DNA of 64,000 bases from Luzula sylvatica (GCA_946800325.1 OX326957.1:20523007-20587006); one strand, 5' to 3'; positions 21,378 through 32,272 are shown, counted from the first letter of the stretch. Program-made: numbers and translations. Notes: generated from the sequence alone by a model not told the origin.

Positions 21378-24300
21378 ATGGAGCAAAACCAACTGAATCA
21401 AGAAGAGAATGTCCGACCAGTTCCGCCTCGCGCACGTGCTCTACGTGAATACACTTCGCCCAGCGCCACGGCAATTGGGAGAAGCATCGCGCCACCTGGT
21501 ATTGCTGCAAACAATTTCGAGCTCAAGACACCGCTTCTAAATATGGTGCAAGCAAATCAGTTCGGTGGTGGTGCGATGGAGGATCCGCACGCTCACTTAC
21601 AAAATCTATACGAAATAGCGAGCACGATAAAGGTAAATGGAGTTTCGAATGATACTATCATGCTAACTCTTTTTCCTTTTTCTCTCAGGGGCAAGGCAAA
21701 ACAATGGCTTTACGGTCACTCCGACGGACATTTTACATCGTGGAACCAACTCTGCGACGCATACCTCGCCAAGTACTTTCCGCCCAGCAAAACAGCCATG
21801 TTACGCGCCCAGATTACGAGTTTTCAACAAATCGCAGGCGAAAGCTTATACGAAGCGTGGGAGCGTTTCAAGGAATTACAAGGCGCGTGCCCTCATCATG
21901 GCCTAGCGAAGTGGCTGCTCTTGCAAACGTTTTACAATGGGGTCACCTACCAAACCCGCGCCAACCTCGACGCTGCTTCGGGAGGTGCATTGATGGATAA
22001 GAGTGTGGAGGAAGCTTGGGAGTTGATCGAGAACATGGCCCTCAACTACCATGGATGGTCGAATGATCGCGCCCCCACGACAGGGCGACAAGGCGTTTTA
22101 GAAGTCGACGCGATAACATCCATGAACGCCAAGCTAGACATGCTCACGAGGAAGCTCGAGCACGTCGATTTGAGCAAGCCGCGGTCGAAAGAGAGGCAAG
22201 TTACGTTCGCTTGTGACGCATGTGGTGTGCAAGGACATGAGACGAAAGATTGCGACGCCAACCAAGAGGAGGTACAATTTTTAAATTCAAATTCTGGTTG
22301 GAGAAATAACAATAACAACTTTCGTAGCGATAATAATGGCATATATAGGCCCCCACATCAACAATCTCGTTTTAATAATTTTTCTAATGGTCCGAACCCT
22401 TCGGGGGAGGACGTAATGTCACTAATGAAATCTTTTATGAGTGAGCAAGCTAGGAAAAATGAGCAGCTAGAGAAGATTCTCACGAAGCTAACCGTTTCGA
22501 TGGACGGTGTCACAACGCGATTAGATGCCCTCGAAAACCCAAATCCGCGAGCTCAAGGAAGTTTGCCCGGACGCACCGAAAACCCACGCGAAAATGTTTG
22601 TGTAGTTCAATTGAGGAGTGCAAAACAATACGAGAAACCTAGGGACAAAACTGCCATCTCTAAATCTGGCGATCTTACGAAAACCTCTTCAACAGCCCCA
22701 AATTCCATTCCAGAAATTTCAGCGATACCTGCCTCAAACGAGGCAGCGAAAAATGATTCGGGGAACTCAAACAGCCCCGATTCAACCCGCGGAGGTGCAC
22801 CAAAACCGACCAGACCGATTGGTTTCGACGAACTCGGTTTTCCGATCTACCGAGAAGGAGAAAAATACGTGCCACCTCCGCCACTTCAGCCACCAATACC
22901 GTTTCCCCAACGCCTCGCGAAAAATCGCCTCGACAAAGACTTTGCCAAATTTAAGGAGGTGATTGAGAAATTGGAAGTTACGATTCCGTTCGTCGACGCC
23001 CTCAAGCAAATGCCGACGTACGCAAAATTCTTAAAGGAGGTTCTCTCGAGGAAGCGGAGGCTGGAGGAAGTAGACACCGTAACCCTCACCGGTGTCCAGT
23101 CTTGTGCCCTTGTTCGAGATACAAAACTGCCGCGAAAAATGAAGGATCCAGGTTCGTTCGCCATCCCGTGCATCATCGGGAACAAGTCGTTCGACAAGGC
23201 ACTTTGTGATCTTGGTGCAAGCGTTAGTCTCATGCCACATTCAATTTTTATAACCCTCGGATTGGGAGAACTCAAAGAGACGAGAATTACTTTGCAACTC
23301 GCCGATAGATCAGTTCGAATACCCACAGGAGTTGTAGAGGACGTGCCAATAAAGGTCGGGAAATTCTATATCCCGGTCGATTTCGTCGTAGTAGACATGG
23401 AGGAGGACCAAAAGGTCCCAATCATTTTAGGGAGACCATTCTTAGCGACCGCGGGTGCGATAATAAACGTTCGAGAAGGGAAGCTATCTCTTAACTTGGG
23501 AGAGGAGAAAGTCGAATTCAATCTAGAGAAGGCAATCAAAAACCCCGACCCGGACGGTTCGTGCTATCGAATCGACGTTGAAGATGTCCTAATGATGGAC
23601 GAATATGCCAGCATCACGAGAATGGAGTTGGATGAATTTGAGGAGATGTTAGACCAATGCGAAAACCTCGTCGAACCAATGTCGCAACTAGAAACTGTCG
23701 AATCAGTGGAGATACCAAAAATCGATGTTCCACCACGAGTCGAGCTTAAATCTCTTCCACCAGGACTCCGATACGAATTCCTCGGGCCGAACGACTCGTA
23801 CCCGGTCATTGTGAACGCGAATCTCTCTCCCGATCAGACAGAGAAATTGCTTCATACGCTCCGTCTTCACCGCAAAGCTCTCGGTTACACGATCGATGAC
23901 ATCAAGGGGATAAGCCCCTCATTCGGTATGCACCGGATATTTCTCACCGACGACCACAAAACATCGATCGAGCATCAACGCCGCCTCAATCCGAACATGA
24001 AGGAGGTGGTAAAGAAGGAGATAATGAAGCTCCTCGACGCAGGCATCATCTACCCTATTTCGGACAGCGAATGGGTCAGTCCCGTTCACGTGGTCCCCAA
24101 GAAGGGTGGAACGACGGTCGTACAAGACAGCAATGGCAACCTAATTCCGACTCGTGCTACCACGGGATGGAGGATGTGCATCGACTACCGCAAATTGAAT
24201 AAAGCAACACGAAAAGACCATTTCCCGCTACCTTTCATTGATCAGATGCTCGAGAAACTCGCGAATCACGAGTACTTTTGTTACCTCGATGGTTATTCAG

Positions 24301-26750
24301 GCTTCTTCCAAATCCCAATCCACCCCAACGACCAGGAAAAGACGACGTTTACGTGTCCATATGGCACATTCGCTTATCGCCGAATGCCTTTCGGTTTGTG
24401 CAATGCCCCAGCCACGTTCCAACGTGCGATGATGGCCATTTTCAGCGACTACATCGAAGATTTCATGGAAGTCTTCATGGACGATTTCTCCGTGTATGGT
24501 AATGATTTCAATTCTTGTTTAGCTAACCTTTCCAAAGTACTTCGCAGGTGCGTAGAAACCAATCTAGTGCTAAATTGGGAGAAATGCCACTTTATGGTCC
24601 AAGAAGGAGTAGTGCTCGGCCACGTTATCACCTCTCGAGGAATTGAAGTAGATAGAGCGAAAATAGAGGTTATCGAGAAACTGCCACCGCCACACGACGT
24701 AAAAGGTATACGTAGTTTTCTTGGTCATGCAGGTTTCTATCGGAGATTCATCAAGGACTTCTCGAAGGTCGCAAAACCACTCACAAACCTGCTGCTGAAA
24801 GACGCGCCGTTTGATTTCGACGACGAATGTTTGAAGGCATTCACAAAGCTCAAGGGAGCCCTCATATCTTCGCCAATCATCATGCCACCAGATTACTCGC
24901 TACCTTTCGAGATAATGTGCGATGCAAGCGATTACGCCGTAGGGGCAGTTTTGGGGCAACGTAAAGATAAGAAACTTCATGCCATCTATTATGCAAGCAA
25001 GACACTGGACGAAACACAAGCCAAATATGCCACGACGGAGAAAGAGCTACTCGCCGTCGTATTCTCCATCGAAAAATTCAGGTCATATCTTGTAGGATCC
25101 GAAGTTATTATTTACACTGACCATGCAGCTATTAGGTACCTCATCAATAAGAAGGATGCCAAACCACGACTCTTACGATGGATCCTTTTGCTCCAAGAAT
25201 TCGACATCGAGATTCGAGACAAGAAAGGAGCCGAGAATAGCGTGGCCGACCACCTATCTCGAATACGCAGCGAAGACATTAGAGATGCGACCGACCCGAT
25301 CGACGACGCATTCAAGGATGACCGATTGGTAGCATATGTAGCGTCAATCAGCCACGAACGAAGAACAAATGATCGCCACAACAACTTTCCCGAGCACGAT
25401 TGGGACCCCTTCCGCACGAAAAGAGCAATGAATCCAGCCGCCACGACAGACCCCGCGCCTTGGTATGCGGACATCGCGAACTTCCTTGCAAGCAAGATAG
25501 TTCCGCCAGACTTTTCGCCCCAACACAGGAAGAAATTCTTCAACGAACTGAAGTACTACTATTGGGACGATCCGTTCCTTTACAAGCAGGGGGTGGACGG
25601 GATCTATCGAAGATGCGTGCCCGAAGAAGAGAGGATGGACATCATTGCTCACTGCCACTCATCACCATATGGAGGACACGCTAGCACGGGAAAAACTAGC
25701 GCAAAGGTATTGCAATCAGGTTTCTATTGGCCTACTATTTTTCGAGATGTGCACAAATTTGTTTCAGGTTGCGATAGATGCCAAAGAACGGGGAGCATCT
25801 CGCGAAGGCACGAAATGCCGCTAAATAACATCCTCGAAGTAGAAGTTTTCGACGTATGGGGAATCGACTTCATGGGCCCCTTTCCGACCTCAAATGGTTA
25901 CTCTTACATCCTCGTCGCAGTCGATTACGTGTCGAAATGGGTAGAAGCTGCTGCATGCAAAGCTGCAGATTCGAAAACGGTCCAGAAGTTCCTTAAGAAG
26001 ACCATATTCCCTCGGTTCGGTGTACCGAGAACCCTAATCAGCGATGGAGGAGCCCACTTCAACAATAGCCAGCTTGCTACCCTACTCCGAAGATACGGAG
26101 TGAACCACAAAGTGGCCAGCCCATACCATCCTCAAACCAGCGGTCAAGTGGAGATTTCGAACCGCGAAATCAAGATGATCCTCGAAAAAACAGTCTCTAG
26201 TTCCCGAAGGGATTGGTCATCAAAACTCGATGATGCATTGTGGGCGTACCGGACATCATTCAAGACGCCCATAGGAATGTCCCCGTTTCAACTAGTGTAC
26301 GGACGAGCCTGCCATCTTCCCGTTGAAATAGAACACCAAGCCTTATGGGCACTTAGATACTTAAATTTCGACTCGAAGGCAGCGTACGATCGAAGACTTT
26401 TAGAGCTGCACAAGCTAGACGAGTTCCGCATTAACGCATACGAGAACGCGAAGTTGTACAAGGAGCGGACGAAGAGATGGCATGACAGGAAGATTCTACG
26501 ACGCGAATTCCACAAAGGAGATAAGGTACTTCTTTTCAATTCTAGGCTTAAACTATTTTCAGGAAAACTACGCTCGAGATGGTCGGGCCCATTCGTGGTA
26601 CAAAAGGTTAGCCCGTACGGTGCAGTGACAATATGGAGCGAAGGAAAAGGAGAATTCGTCGTAAACGGCCAGCGTTTGAAGCATTACATCAACGGAGAAC
26701 CGGTGGGGAAAATCGCATCATGCCTCCTCTCCGATTCGCCGATATTCTAA
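21378..26750 (+). CDS. gag-pol: Athila Gag-Pol polyprotein of element A
   Basis: The first ATG of the frame is at 21378 (the frame is open further upstream but without ATG), giving 1,790 residues, TAA at 26750. Domains, in residues from this ATG: retrotransposon Gag at about 40-250, with a KAKQWL block near 107 and [17 protein letters not shown] near 160; one CCHC zinc knuckle, C279-C282-H287-C292; a low-complexity Asn-rich linker and a predicted coiled-coil stretch; aspartic protease with D611 in CDLGAS; reverse transcriptase at about 870-1060, with FMDD 1033-1036 in place of YxDD, as in Athila; RNase H with D1182 and D1248; integrase with zinc-binding H1427, H1434, C1465, C1468 and catalytic D1497, D1556 and E1592 (35 residues between the last two). 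The C-terminus ([15 protein letters not shown]) is the non-chromodomain type. The protein would be cleaved to make capsid and the enzymes for reverse transcription and nuclear integration. No stop or frameshift is seen. Confidence 0.97.
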   Translation: MEQNQLNQEENVRPVPPRARALREYTSPSATAIGRSIAPPGIAANNFELKTPLLNMVQANQFGGGAMEDPHAHLQNLYEIASTIKVNGVSNDTIMLTLFPFSLRGKAKQWLYGHSDGHFTSWNQLCDAYLAKYFPPSKTAMLRAQITSFQQIAGESLYEAWERFKELQGACPHHGLAKWLLLQTFYNGVTYQTRANLDAASGGALMDKSVEEAWELIENMALNYHGWSNDRAPTTGRQGVLEVDAITSMNAKLDMLTRKLEHVDLSKPRSKERQVTFACDACGVQGHETKDCDANQEEVQFLNSNSGWRNNNNNFRSDNNGIYRPPHQQSRFNNFSNGPNPSGEDVMSLMKSFMSEQARKNEQLEKILTKLTVSMDGVTTRLDALENPNPRAQGSLPGRTENPRENVCVVQLRSAKQYEKPRDKTAISKSGDLTKTSSTAPNSIPEISAIPASNEAAKNDSGNSNSPDSTRGGAPKPTRPIGFDELGFPIYREGEKYVPPPPLQPPIPFPQRLAKNRLDKDFAKFKEVIEKLEVTIPFVDALKQMPTYAKFLKEVLSRKRRLEEVDTVTLTGVQSCALVRDTKLPRKMKDPGSFAIPCIIGNKSFDKALCDLGASVSLMPHSIFITLGLGELKETRITLQLADRSVRIPTGVVEDVPIKVGKFYIPVDFVVVDMEEDQKVPIILGRPFLATAGAIINVREGKLSLNLGEEKVEFNLEKAIKNPDPDGSCYRIDVEDVLMMDEYASITRMELDEFEEMLDQCENLVEPMSQLETVESVEIPKIDVPPRVELKSLPPGLRYEFLGPNDSYPVIVNANLSPDQTEKLLHTLRLHRKALGYTIDDIKGISPSFGMHRIFLTDDHKTSIEHQRRLNPNMKEVVKKEIMKLLDAGIIYPISDSEWVSPVHVVPKKGGTTVVQDSNGNLIPTRATTGWRMCIDYRKLNKATRKDHFPLPFIDQMLEKLANHEYFCYLDGYSGFFQIPIHPNDQEKTTFTCPYGTFAYRRMPFGLCNAPATFQRAMMAIFSDYIEDFMEVFMDDFSVYGNDFNSCLANLSKVLRRCVETNLVLNWEKCHFMVQEGVVLGHVITSRGIEVDRAKIEVIEKLPPPHDVKGIRSFLGHAGFYRRFIKDFSKVAKPLTNLLLKDAPFDFDDECLKAFTKLKGALISSPIIMPPDYSLPFEIMCDASDYAVGAVLGQRKDKKLHAIYYASKTLDETQAKYATTEKELLAVVFSIEKFRSYLVGSEVIIYTDHAAIRYLINKKDAKPRLLRWILLLQEFDIEIRDKKGAENSVADHLSRIRSEDIRDATDPIDDAFKDDRLVAYVASISHERRTNDRHNNFPEHDWDPFRTKRAMNPAATTDPAPWYADIANFLASKIVPPDFSPQHRKKFFNELKYYYWDDPFLYKQGVDGIYRRCVPEEERMDIIAHCHSSPYGGHASTGKTSAKVLQSGFYWPTIFRDVHKFVSGCDRCQRTGSISRRHEMPLNNILEVEVFDVWGIDFMGPFPTSNGYSYILVAVDYVSKWVEAAACKAADSKTVQKFLKKTIFPRFGVPRTLISDGGAHFNNSQLATLLRRYGVNHKVASPYHPQTSGQVEISNREIKMILEKTVSSSRRDWSSKLDDALWAYRTSFKTPIGMSPFQLVYGRACHLPVEIEHQALWALRYLNFDSKAAYDRRLLELHKLDEFRINAYENAKLYKERTKRWHDRKILRREFHKGDKVLLFNSRLKLFSGKLRSRWSGPFVVQKVSPYGAVTIWSEGKGEFVVNGQRLKHYINGEPVGKIASCLLSDSPIF

Positions 26751-26763
26751 ATCAAGAGGAAAC

Positions 26764-26810
26764 GGTCAAGCTAACGACCTTAAACAAGCGCTTCTGGGGA
26801 GGCAACCCCA
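26764..26810 (+). other. Athila post-integrase motif, element A
   Basis: ggtcaagctaacgacctta, followed by aacaagcgcttctggggaggcaacccc, starts 13 bp after the gag-pol stop. Strings of this type (gtcaagct.a.gac.ttaaa..agcgctt...gggaggcaaccc) follow integrase in Athila and related elements. A diverged copy lies in element B at 31555-31606. Its role is not known to me. Confidence 0.7.
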
Positions 26811-27088
26811 GCGGTTAGGTTTTCTTTCATTGCATTTTGCATATTTTGCATATTTCACTGTTTGTTAAGTGTAGGCCCCATAAATAGAGAAGAGAAACAA
26901 TCGCGACCGTGGTTCTTTTGAGCAGTTCGTATACGACTAAACGAGAAGAAACAAAAACACCAAACGATGGTGGGGCTGGCTGCCAGACCAAGGGCATCTC
27001 CTATCTCAATCGGGAGGAAACAGTAACTAAATCTCTCTCTCTCTTTTACTCTCTCATTTTTCTCCAACTAATAAGATTTAATCGCATC

Positions 27089-27120
27089 GAGGACGACGCG
27101 TAATATTAAACTTGGGAGGG
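27089..27120 (+). other. internal polypurine-like motif, element A
   Basis: gaggacgacg, then about 14 bp, then aacttgggaggg. The gaggac-to-G-run spacing matches two motifs of element B (32273-32302 and 33484-33512). The end resembles A's terminal polypurine tract aacttgggagattt. Confidence 0.6.
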
Positions 27121-27192
27121 TATACCATTCACGGCCTTGCATCTTATCCATTTTTCATTTTATTCTTTTCATCTTTATTTTGCATGTAGCTA

Positions 27193-27193
<1 letters not shown>

Positions 27194-27231
<38 letters not shown>
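27194..27231. repeat. poly(A) tract of 38
   Basis: Uninterrupted A run in the 3' region of element A, not at its end. Comparable runs of 39 and 35 occur in element B. Long homopolymers are prone to length error in assembly, so the exact count is uncertain. Confidence 0.8.
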
Positions 27232-27234
<3 letters not shown>

Positions 27235-27701
27235 GAAAAGATAAAACACAAAAAATAGGGGTTCCGATAAAAACTTTCTGAGACCAGATTTAACGGGTCC
27301 CTCTTGGACCAAAAAAAAAAAAAGCCTTTGATGTTTTAACGCAGGTTTGGAAGTCGAACGCCGAGCTTCGGGAAGAACAAACGCGCCGACGCTTTGAACA
27401 TCGAAATCGATGAAGTCGGGAGGAAGCCTGGCAGGGGACGGGAAATAGCGAGCCAAATCGACGTACGCGAGCCTTGGTCGGGGCGAAGCTTCCCATGCGA
27501 ACAAGGAACGGGGGGACTTTCAAAGCACTCCTAAACGCGTCTAAAAAAGTAAGCAGGCCTTCGTGCTAAATTTTACAAGTCTTTCTCGCGCTCAATTTTG
27601 CAGGGTTGACCCTTAAACGGACGAATTCGCACGAGCGGCCATTGAGGGAGGTTCATTATTTGAGTAGTAGGGGGAGTGTGTTGGCGAGAGGCCGAATGAG
27701 A

Positions 27702-27799
27702 GCCCCGCTCAACGTGATCCGAGCGGGGCAATAGTAGAAGTGCGTAAGAGTGAGGCGGGCCCGATTTCGACATTTATACGGTGAGACCGTGGGCCCGCC
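27702..27799. other. two perfect stem-loops in element A 3' region
   Basis: First: GCCCCGCTC (27702-27710), loop of 10, GAGCGGGGC (27721-27729). Second: GGCGGGCCC (27754-27762) and GGGCCCGCC (27791-27799), with a small hairpin ACGGT-gag-ACCGT (27778-27790) inside its loop. All three stems are perfect. This could be an RNA structure of the element; it is not a terminator of bacterial type. Confidence 0.7.
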
Positions 27800-27999
27800 G
27801 AGCCCTATTTAGATCGAGCTCTCGTGGTACGAAATTGGCCAAACCCTAACCCTATTCCACCTCATCCAAATCTGACGTCAAAAACTGGTTGCACCAAAGG
27901 CGTAAACTTGGGAGAAGGGATTCCGAGCACGTCGCAATTCTGATCCCTCTCCCCGTTCATCGAAGAAGAATCCGTGCATGCAAATGGGCTAAAAAAGGG

Positions 28000-28058
28000 C
28001 AGCGTTGTGGGGCAAAGAAAAAAAAATGAATAGAAAAAGAAAAAAAAAAAAAAAAAAG

Positions 28059-28093
<35 letters not shown>

Positions 28094-28133
28094 AAAAGAA
28101 AAAGAAAAGAAAAAAAAAGAGTCCGCAACGCTG
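28000..28133. repeat. A/G-rich tract flanked by inverted arms
   Basis: CAGCGTTGTGG (28000-28010) and CCGCAACGCTG (28123-28133) pair at 10 of 11 positions. Between them lies a tract made almost wholly of A with scattered G, including runs of about 19 and 30 A. Position and composition resemble a degenerate polypurine tract. Confidence 0.6.
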
Positions 28134-28702
28134 GTACCCTAAACCTTTTTCGCACGATAATAATACGCGCAAACCCGGTTCGAAACCTTAACTCTCAAAT
28201 CGACTCAAATCCATCAAACCAGATTACACATATCGATTCCACCAAACCAGATTTCGATCCTATTTCGAATCTGAATTCTCCCATTTACCCTTCGTACCGC
28301 GAGTCGTTGTAGTTAGAGGGAGGTCATTTATGATAAGTAGTGGCTGCCGTGCGATGATTCCGTTCTAGGCAACTTGTGGAAGCGAGCAAGCCACCAAATA
28401 TCCACCGATACGCGCCATCGCTACGCGAGACTTATTAGGCGTTATAAAAGGAGTGTGGAGAAGAGCCCCGTCCCTTACTCGGGCCATGTAAAGTGGTCTT
28501 CTACCCCGGGAAGGAAATCGGTACGTTGAGGAGTGCTCGTGAAAGCGAGGACCCAGCCTATGTGGACCGACTAGTGACGATGTTCATGACGAGGGCGCAA
28601 AAGATCATTACCGAAGTGAAGCACAACTCGACACTCCAAGCCAGCAAAAGAACATTGTAAGTGCTTTTCATTTTCATACTCGTTCGGGACGAACGAGATT
28701 TA

Positions 28703-28716
28703 AACTTGGGAGATTT
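28703..28716 (+). other. element A polypurine tract
   Basis: aacttgggagattt abuts TGATGAG of the 3' LTR. It is the presumed plus-strand primer, although three T at its end make it a weak purine tract. Confidence 0.75.
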
Positions 28717-30273
28717 TGATGAGTGCGAATATGATAGGGTTTTACGCACTCATCTGGACTTAAAACATTTTAGAAATTGTACTAAATGAACTCTTAAACG
28801 TTAAAATACTAACAAAACCACGAGAATTGCTCGTTGGCATCTTGTTTGAGTATATTTGCAGATTTAGATACAATACAGGATAAAAAGCCTCTAGAAGTGA
28901 AGAAATGCATGTATCGAGGGTGTCGGCACCGTTCGAAGCTTTCACAGTGCAAAACAAGCCAAAATCGAAATTATTGTTGGAAGATCAAAAAATGGAAAGA
29001 AGCTGCAGAATCTCAGAATTTGGCAAGTAATAAAATGGCCATATCTTTTGATTGGTAACTCCAAATTTGGTGATTCAAGTTGCCATAACTTCAGGAAGAT
29101 ATCCTCTAAAAGATTGCATAATTCACACCTCATATCTCGTGGCCCAGACCCTGATATGGGCCCATTTTCGACAGACATGTCTGCTGTGACCTAACCCTAG
29201 CCATCGACTATAAAAAGCTATCGCTGCCTTTGCTAGGGTTACCTTCTCATCTCCAATTTTCATCCTTTCACCAGCCACCATCCACCTCTCATCCTCCTCT
29301 TTCTCCACTCGCCTCATACACCTTTCCGCAGCCGTCAACCATCGAAGAAGATCACATCGTTTAGGAGCAGGAGTTTACGAAGAAGAAGACGTTCGTCAAC
29401 AAATCGGTTTACTCTTTCTCGTGTTTAGTTTTATGATGTATTTGATATTTAGATTTGTTTTGTTGTCGAACATGAGTAGCTAAACATTTATCTAGGGTTT
29501 AGGGTTCATTAGTACTTGCGATGTTTTGGTAGTATTATATGCTTTGTCTCTTTCAGATTTGATTTGTGTTTTGTGCCTTGATATTACTCGTCTTAATTAA
29601 CTGTTTGTACTCGTTTAGGCCAGCCTAAGTGACATAGGTTAGGACATCTTTGACTAAGTAGCGAGAGTGGACGTTTAGGATTGTTTAAGCCCTCAAATAA
29701 ACCAGTCAAACCAAGTAGTTAAGATCGTTTTAGGTTAACCTTGCGAAGCGAGAGCGGAGTGAGAAACCAGATTGTAAATGCACAAACTTGGACCGTTGTA
29801 TTCTAAGAACATTGGTACACGTCACCCACGGGATTATAGGATTATCATAGAGCGTAACGGGTCTTTCTTAGGCATAGTCAGCGAGAGCAAGAGTGTTTAG
29901 GTTGGATACGTCTAGTCGCGAGCGAGAGCCGGTCTAGGAAGAATTGGATAACACCTCCACCAAAGTCAGATTTTGAGAGAGCGTTTAGCAACCTTTAGAA
30001 CACACCAAATCATCCAAGTAGAACCCGAACACCCTTGAGTCCTCTCCTATATTAAAAAACCTTTCTTTTTCCGTTAAAATCTGTCCCGAATCAACCAACA
30101 AACCTCAGTTTTAGATCGAGTCGAATTGTCAATCAGAAATCGCCCCTAGTACTCAACCCTCTCTGTGGATCGACCCCTAATTTACTCGACGAATACCATG
30201 CGCTTGTGGTCCAATTAGAGTCATTTAGGGTTTTAAAAGTTGAAAAGCCCTGCTTAAACGTAAATACGCAACA
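28717..30273 (+). repeat. element A 3' LTR
   Basis: 1,557 bp, equal to the 5' LTR at every position I compared. It is followed by the TSD gtcaa and then the rest of C's 3' LTR. Confidence 0.97.
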
Positions 30274-30278
30274 GTCAA
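30274..30278. repeat. target-site duplication of element A, right copy
   Basis: gtcaa, matching 19652-19656. Confidence 0.97.
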
Positions 30279-30503
30279 CGAACGGTGAAAGACGCGTGGT
30301 ATGGGACGCGCGGATTGTCACCAACGTGACAGGAGATAGAAGGCGGCGATCAACCCTTCGTGCGTGATCAATTTCACGCTGGTATAGATCTATCCTTCTA
30401 TTCGCATCGTACCCTCGAAGTCATGGCGTGATCTCGGGAATCGGGGAATCGGACCGGGCCTTCATTCCGCTGCGCGGGCCCGGGGTCGAGGATATTCCAA
30501 ACA
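30279..30503 (+). repeat. element C 3' LTR, right part
   Basis: The last 225 bp of C's 3' LTR, matching 12246-12470 with one difference (gctgcgcggg here, gctgtgcggg in the 5' LTR). It ends CCAAACA before the TSD aaatc. Confidence 0.95.
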
Positions 30504-30508
30504 AAATC
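30504..30508. repeat. target-site duplication of element C, right copy
   Basis: aaatc, matching 11445-11449. Confidence 0.95.
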
Positions 30509-31545
30509 AAGAGGTTCACGAGCTAGAAATACAAAAATTAGAATTTCAAGAATGGGAAGAAATGGAAGAAAAGAAAGATAGAGAAGAAGACGAAGCTCGA
30601 AAATCCATGGAAGAACGAAGGCTCGGATGGCTCTCAAGTTCACCCTCAAATCAAAACGATGAATCACACACCGTGACCCTTTATCAAAATCCCATCTACA
30701 AAGCTCACCAATACGAAAACGAATCCCCATGGGGTTATGAGACACAATCCTATGCCGAAACCGCTAACAACTACTCAAACACCATGTACTCAAACCCCAT
30801 ATACGAACTTCCTCAAAATGAACTCGAATTTCAACATGAATTTGAATGCCAAGTACCACCATTTCAATCCCAAAACGAAGATCCAAACCAAGAATTAAAA
30901 AGATGGATGGAGGAAATGATGGCAATGATGAAAGAGATAATGGAAAAAACAAGTAATTTCTCGAATGAGATGAAACAAGAAGAAATAACCACCTCTCATC
31001 TCGAGTTTTCAAAAGAGGAGATCGTGGAGATTGAAGACGACAAGAGTTCAAGTATGGGGGGATTCGATGAAAGCATTGGAACGAGAACGACAATCGAAGA
31101 AGAAAAGGTGTCATTGGATTCGACGCTCCAAAAGACGGTTCAACTCACTCCAATCGATGAAAACGCGCAATTATCAAACGAGCAAGAAGAGAAATCTACA
31201 ATTCTCCAAGGTGAATTCTTTCCATATATCATCAATTTAAATTCAATTAAGAACTATGATGCTTCTCATGATAGAAATTCACCTTGTGTAGATTTATCAA
31301 GGAAATCAAATACAATCGAGACACTCACGCCTCTCACAACTCCTCTTCATCAAACTCCAAGCGATGAAGCAATTCGAAAAATTCGAAGCAAGATTGAGGA
31401 AATATTGCCGCCACTTTCGACATATGCAAAACAAGTGATACAAGCGCCGATTTCTCTCATCTCCAACATCTCAAAGGGAGTATTTCGAGGCGGTCGAAAA
31501 GTAGCGATCCATGTTAGTGCTTCGTTTAATTTTGAAGGAGGATAA
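30509..31545 (+). CDS. element B ORF, 3' part: charged, coiled-coil-like protein of unknown function
   Basis: Continues the frame opened at 11362 and ends at TAA 31545. An ATG at 30562 would give a 327-residue product on its own. The sequence is highly polar: a Glu/Lys/Arg-rich N-terminal part (EEKKDREEDEARKSMEERR), a middle rich in Tyr, Asn, Pro and Gln with NPIYKAH and NPIYELP echoes, a Met/Glu-rich helix (RWMEEMMAMMKEIMEK), and an acidic Ser/Thr-rich tail. I see no zinc knuckle, protease or RT motif. The layout, Asn/Pro/Tyr-rich stretch followed by a coiled-coil helix, resembles the linker after the zinc knuckle in Athila Gag (compare [10 protein letters not shown] in element A), so it may be a Gag-derived remnant kept open by use. 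That origin is inference. An unrelated protein captured by the element is the alternative. Confidence 0.7.
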
Positions 31546-31554
31546 CATCGGCAT

Positions 31555-31606
31555 GGTCGAGCTCGAGACCATAAACGAGAGCGCTAGCGAGGGAGGCAAA
31601 CCCTCG
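31555..31606 (+). other. Athila post-integrase motif, element B (diverged, out of order)
   Basis: ggtcgagctcgagaccataa, then acgagagcgct...gagggaggcaaaccctcg, aligns with 26764-26810 of element A. In B it lies before the RT/integrase remnant rather than after it. Confidence 0.6.
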
Positions 31607-31747
31607 TACCAACGGTGCAAGGACTACATGCTCAAGCTCAATTGGTACATTCCAAGATGAACCAAGAATTCCAATTCTCCATCACATCCAAAGGTTTATG
31701 CTTTTCATTCTCTCTCATTACAAGCTAACCTTGTTTCGAATTTTTGA
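31607..31747. other. element B, short unresolved spacer
   Basis: 141 bp between the motif and the pol remnant; no feature recognised. Confidence 0.4.
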
Positions 31748-32241
31748 AAATGCCACTCTTTAGTGAGCAATGAAATCATATTAGGCCATCTAATCTCAAG
31801 AAAGGAAAGGAAGTCAATAAGGCGAAAATCAATGTGATCAAGATGCTTACCTCTCCAAGATCGGCAAAAGATGCGTTTCCTCCGAATCTCCTCGATCAAC
31901 CTCCACGAATTCCCGAGCAAATAATCGCAAAGGTGGGACCAAGACACGAGAAATGCGACAAGATGGAGACGACACCGGCAAAGGACGCGAATTCGAAATC
32001 GGTGATCGAGACGTTCAACTCCAAAAGGAAGCAAAGGTCGCGTTGGATCGACCCATTTGTGGTGACCAATGTCACACCATTTGGAGTTGTGGAGATTCGA
32101 AGCGATGAAACGAATGAATCGTTCAAGATGAATGGAAAACGCATCGAGAAATTCTACGCAAAATTCGAAACAAGATGGATGGAGGAGCAACAAGTCGAAG
32201 ACGATCAAGCACCACGCATCAAAGGTTGTGTCTCTCCTTAA
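31748..32241 (+). pseudogene. element B pol remnant: RT end joined to integrase C-terminus
   Basis: From 31748 the translation reads KCHSLVSNEIILGHLISRK, then, after a frameshift near 31800, GKEVNKAKINVIKMLTSPRS. This matches the end of the RT palm and thumb of Athila (element [20 protein letters not shown], then [18 protein letters not shown]). About 30 codons later it reads SRWIDPFVVTNVTPFG and MNGKRIEKFY, matching the integrase C-terminus (element [17 protein letters not shown] and [10 protein letters not shown]). Everything between, that is the rest of the RT, RNase H and the integrase zinc-binding and catalytic parts, is gone. The frame from 31834 to TAA 32241 is open but has no suitable ATG start. 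A single large internal deletion, or loss by template switching, explains it. Confidence 0.85.
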
Positions 32242-32272
32242 CTTCTTTTAATTTTTCTCTTTATTATCGCTT

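Larger units (their letters stand above)
26811..28702 (+). other. element A 3' region, non-coding
   Basis: Between the post-integrase motif and the polypurine tract there is no frame that looks like an env-like protein. It holds, in order, a gaggac...tgggaggg motif (27089-27120), an A-tract of 38 (27194-27231), one of 13 (27311-27323), two GC-rich stem-loops (27702-27799), an aaaccctaacccta string (27840-27853) and a long purine tract (28011-28121). Confidence 0.7.
19657..30273 (+). mobile_element. element A: complete Athila-type Ty3/gypsy retrotransposon
   Basis: 10,617 bp with LTRs of 1,557 bp in which I found no difference, a gtcaa TSD, an Athila-type primer-binding site, one long gag-pol frame, Athila post-integrase motifs and a polypurine tract. 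It is the innermost and youngest element. The closest lineage is Athila (non-chromodomain OTA clade), from the RT ([13 protein letters not shown]), the DLGAS protease motif and the integrase. No env-like ORF is present in the 1,966 bp between the gag-pol stop and the 3' LTR, though many Athila elements have or had one. The element looks competent for transposition as far as sequence can tell. Confidence 0.96.
11450..30503 (+). mobile_element. element C: decayed Ty1/copia (Angela-like) retrotransposon, carrying element A in its 3' LTR
   Basis: The unnested length is 8,432 bp: 1,021-bp LTRs and a 6,390-bp internal region (12471-18860). The PBS TGGTATCAGAGC, complementary to initiator tRNA-Met, and the polypurine tract agtgggagac are typical of plant Ty1/copia. 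Translated fragments follow the copia order Gag, GAG-pre-integrase, integrase, RT, RNase H, and resemble the Angela group, but every domain is broken by stops and frameshifts. The LTRs nevertheless differ at only one position (gctgtgcggg at 12437-12446 versus gctgcgcggg in the 3' LTR). C sits in the ORF of element B. Element A later inserted 796 bp into C's 3' LTR. Confidence 0.93.

Noticed and set aside
27862..28172. Phe-rich 97- and 71-residue minus-strand frames
   Set aside because: They are the translation of the poly(A)/purine tract.
26811..28716. Env-like gene of element A
   Set aside because: Frames in this region are short, mostly on the minus strand or in the A-rich tract, with no transmembrane or signal pattern that I would trust.
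11450..30503. C's unnested length of 8,432 bp equals exactly 68 satellite monomers
   Set aside because: C contains no satellite sequence; the equality is a coincidence.
31834..32241. 135-codon frame as an independent gene in element B
   Set aside because: It has no ATG start and its content is the RT-end and integrase-end remnant.
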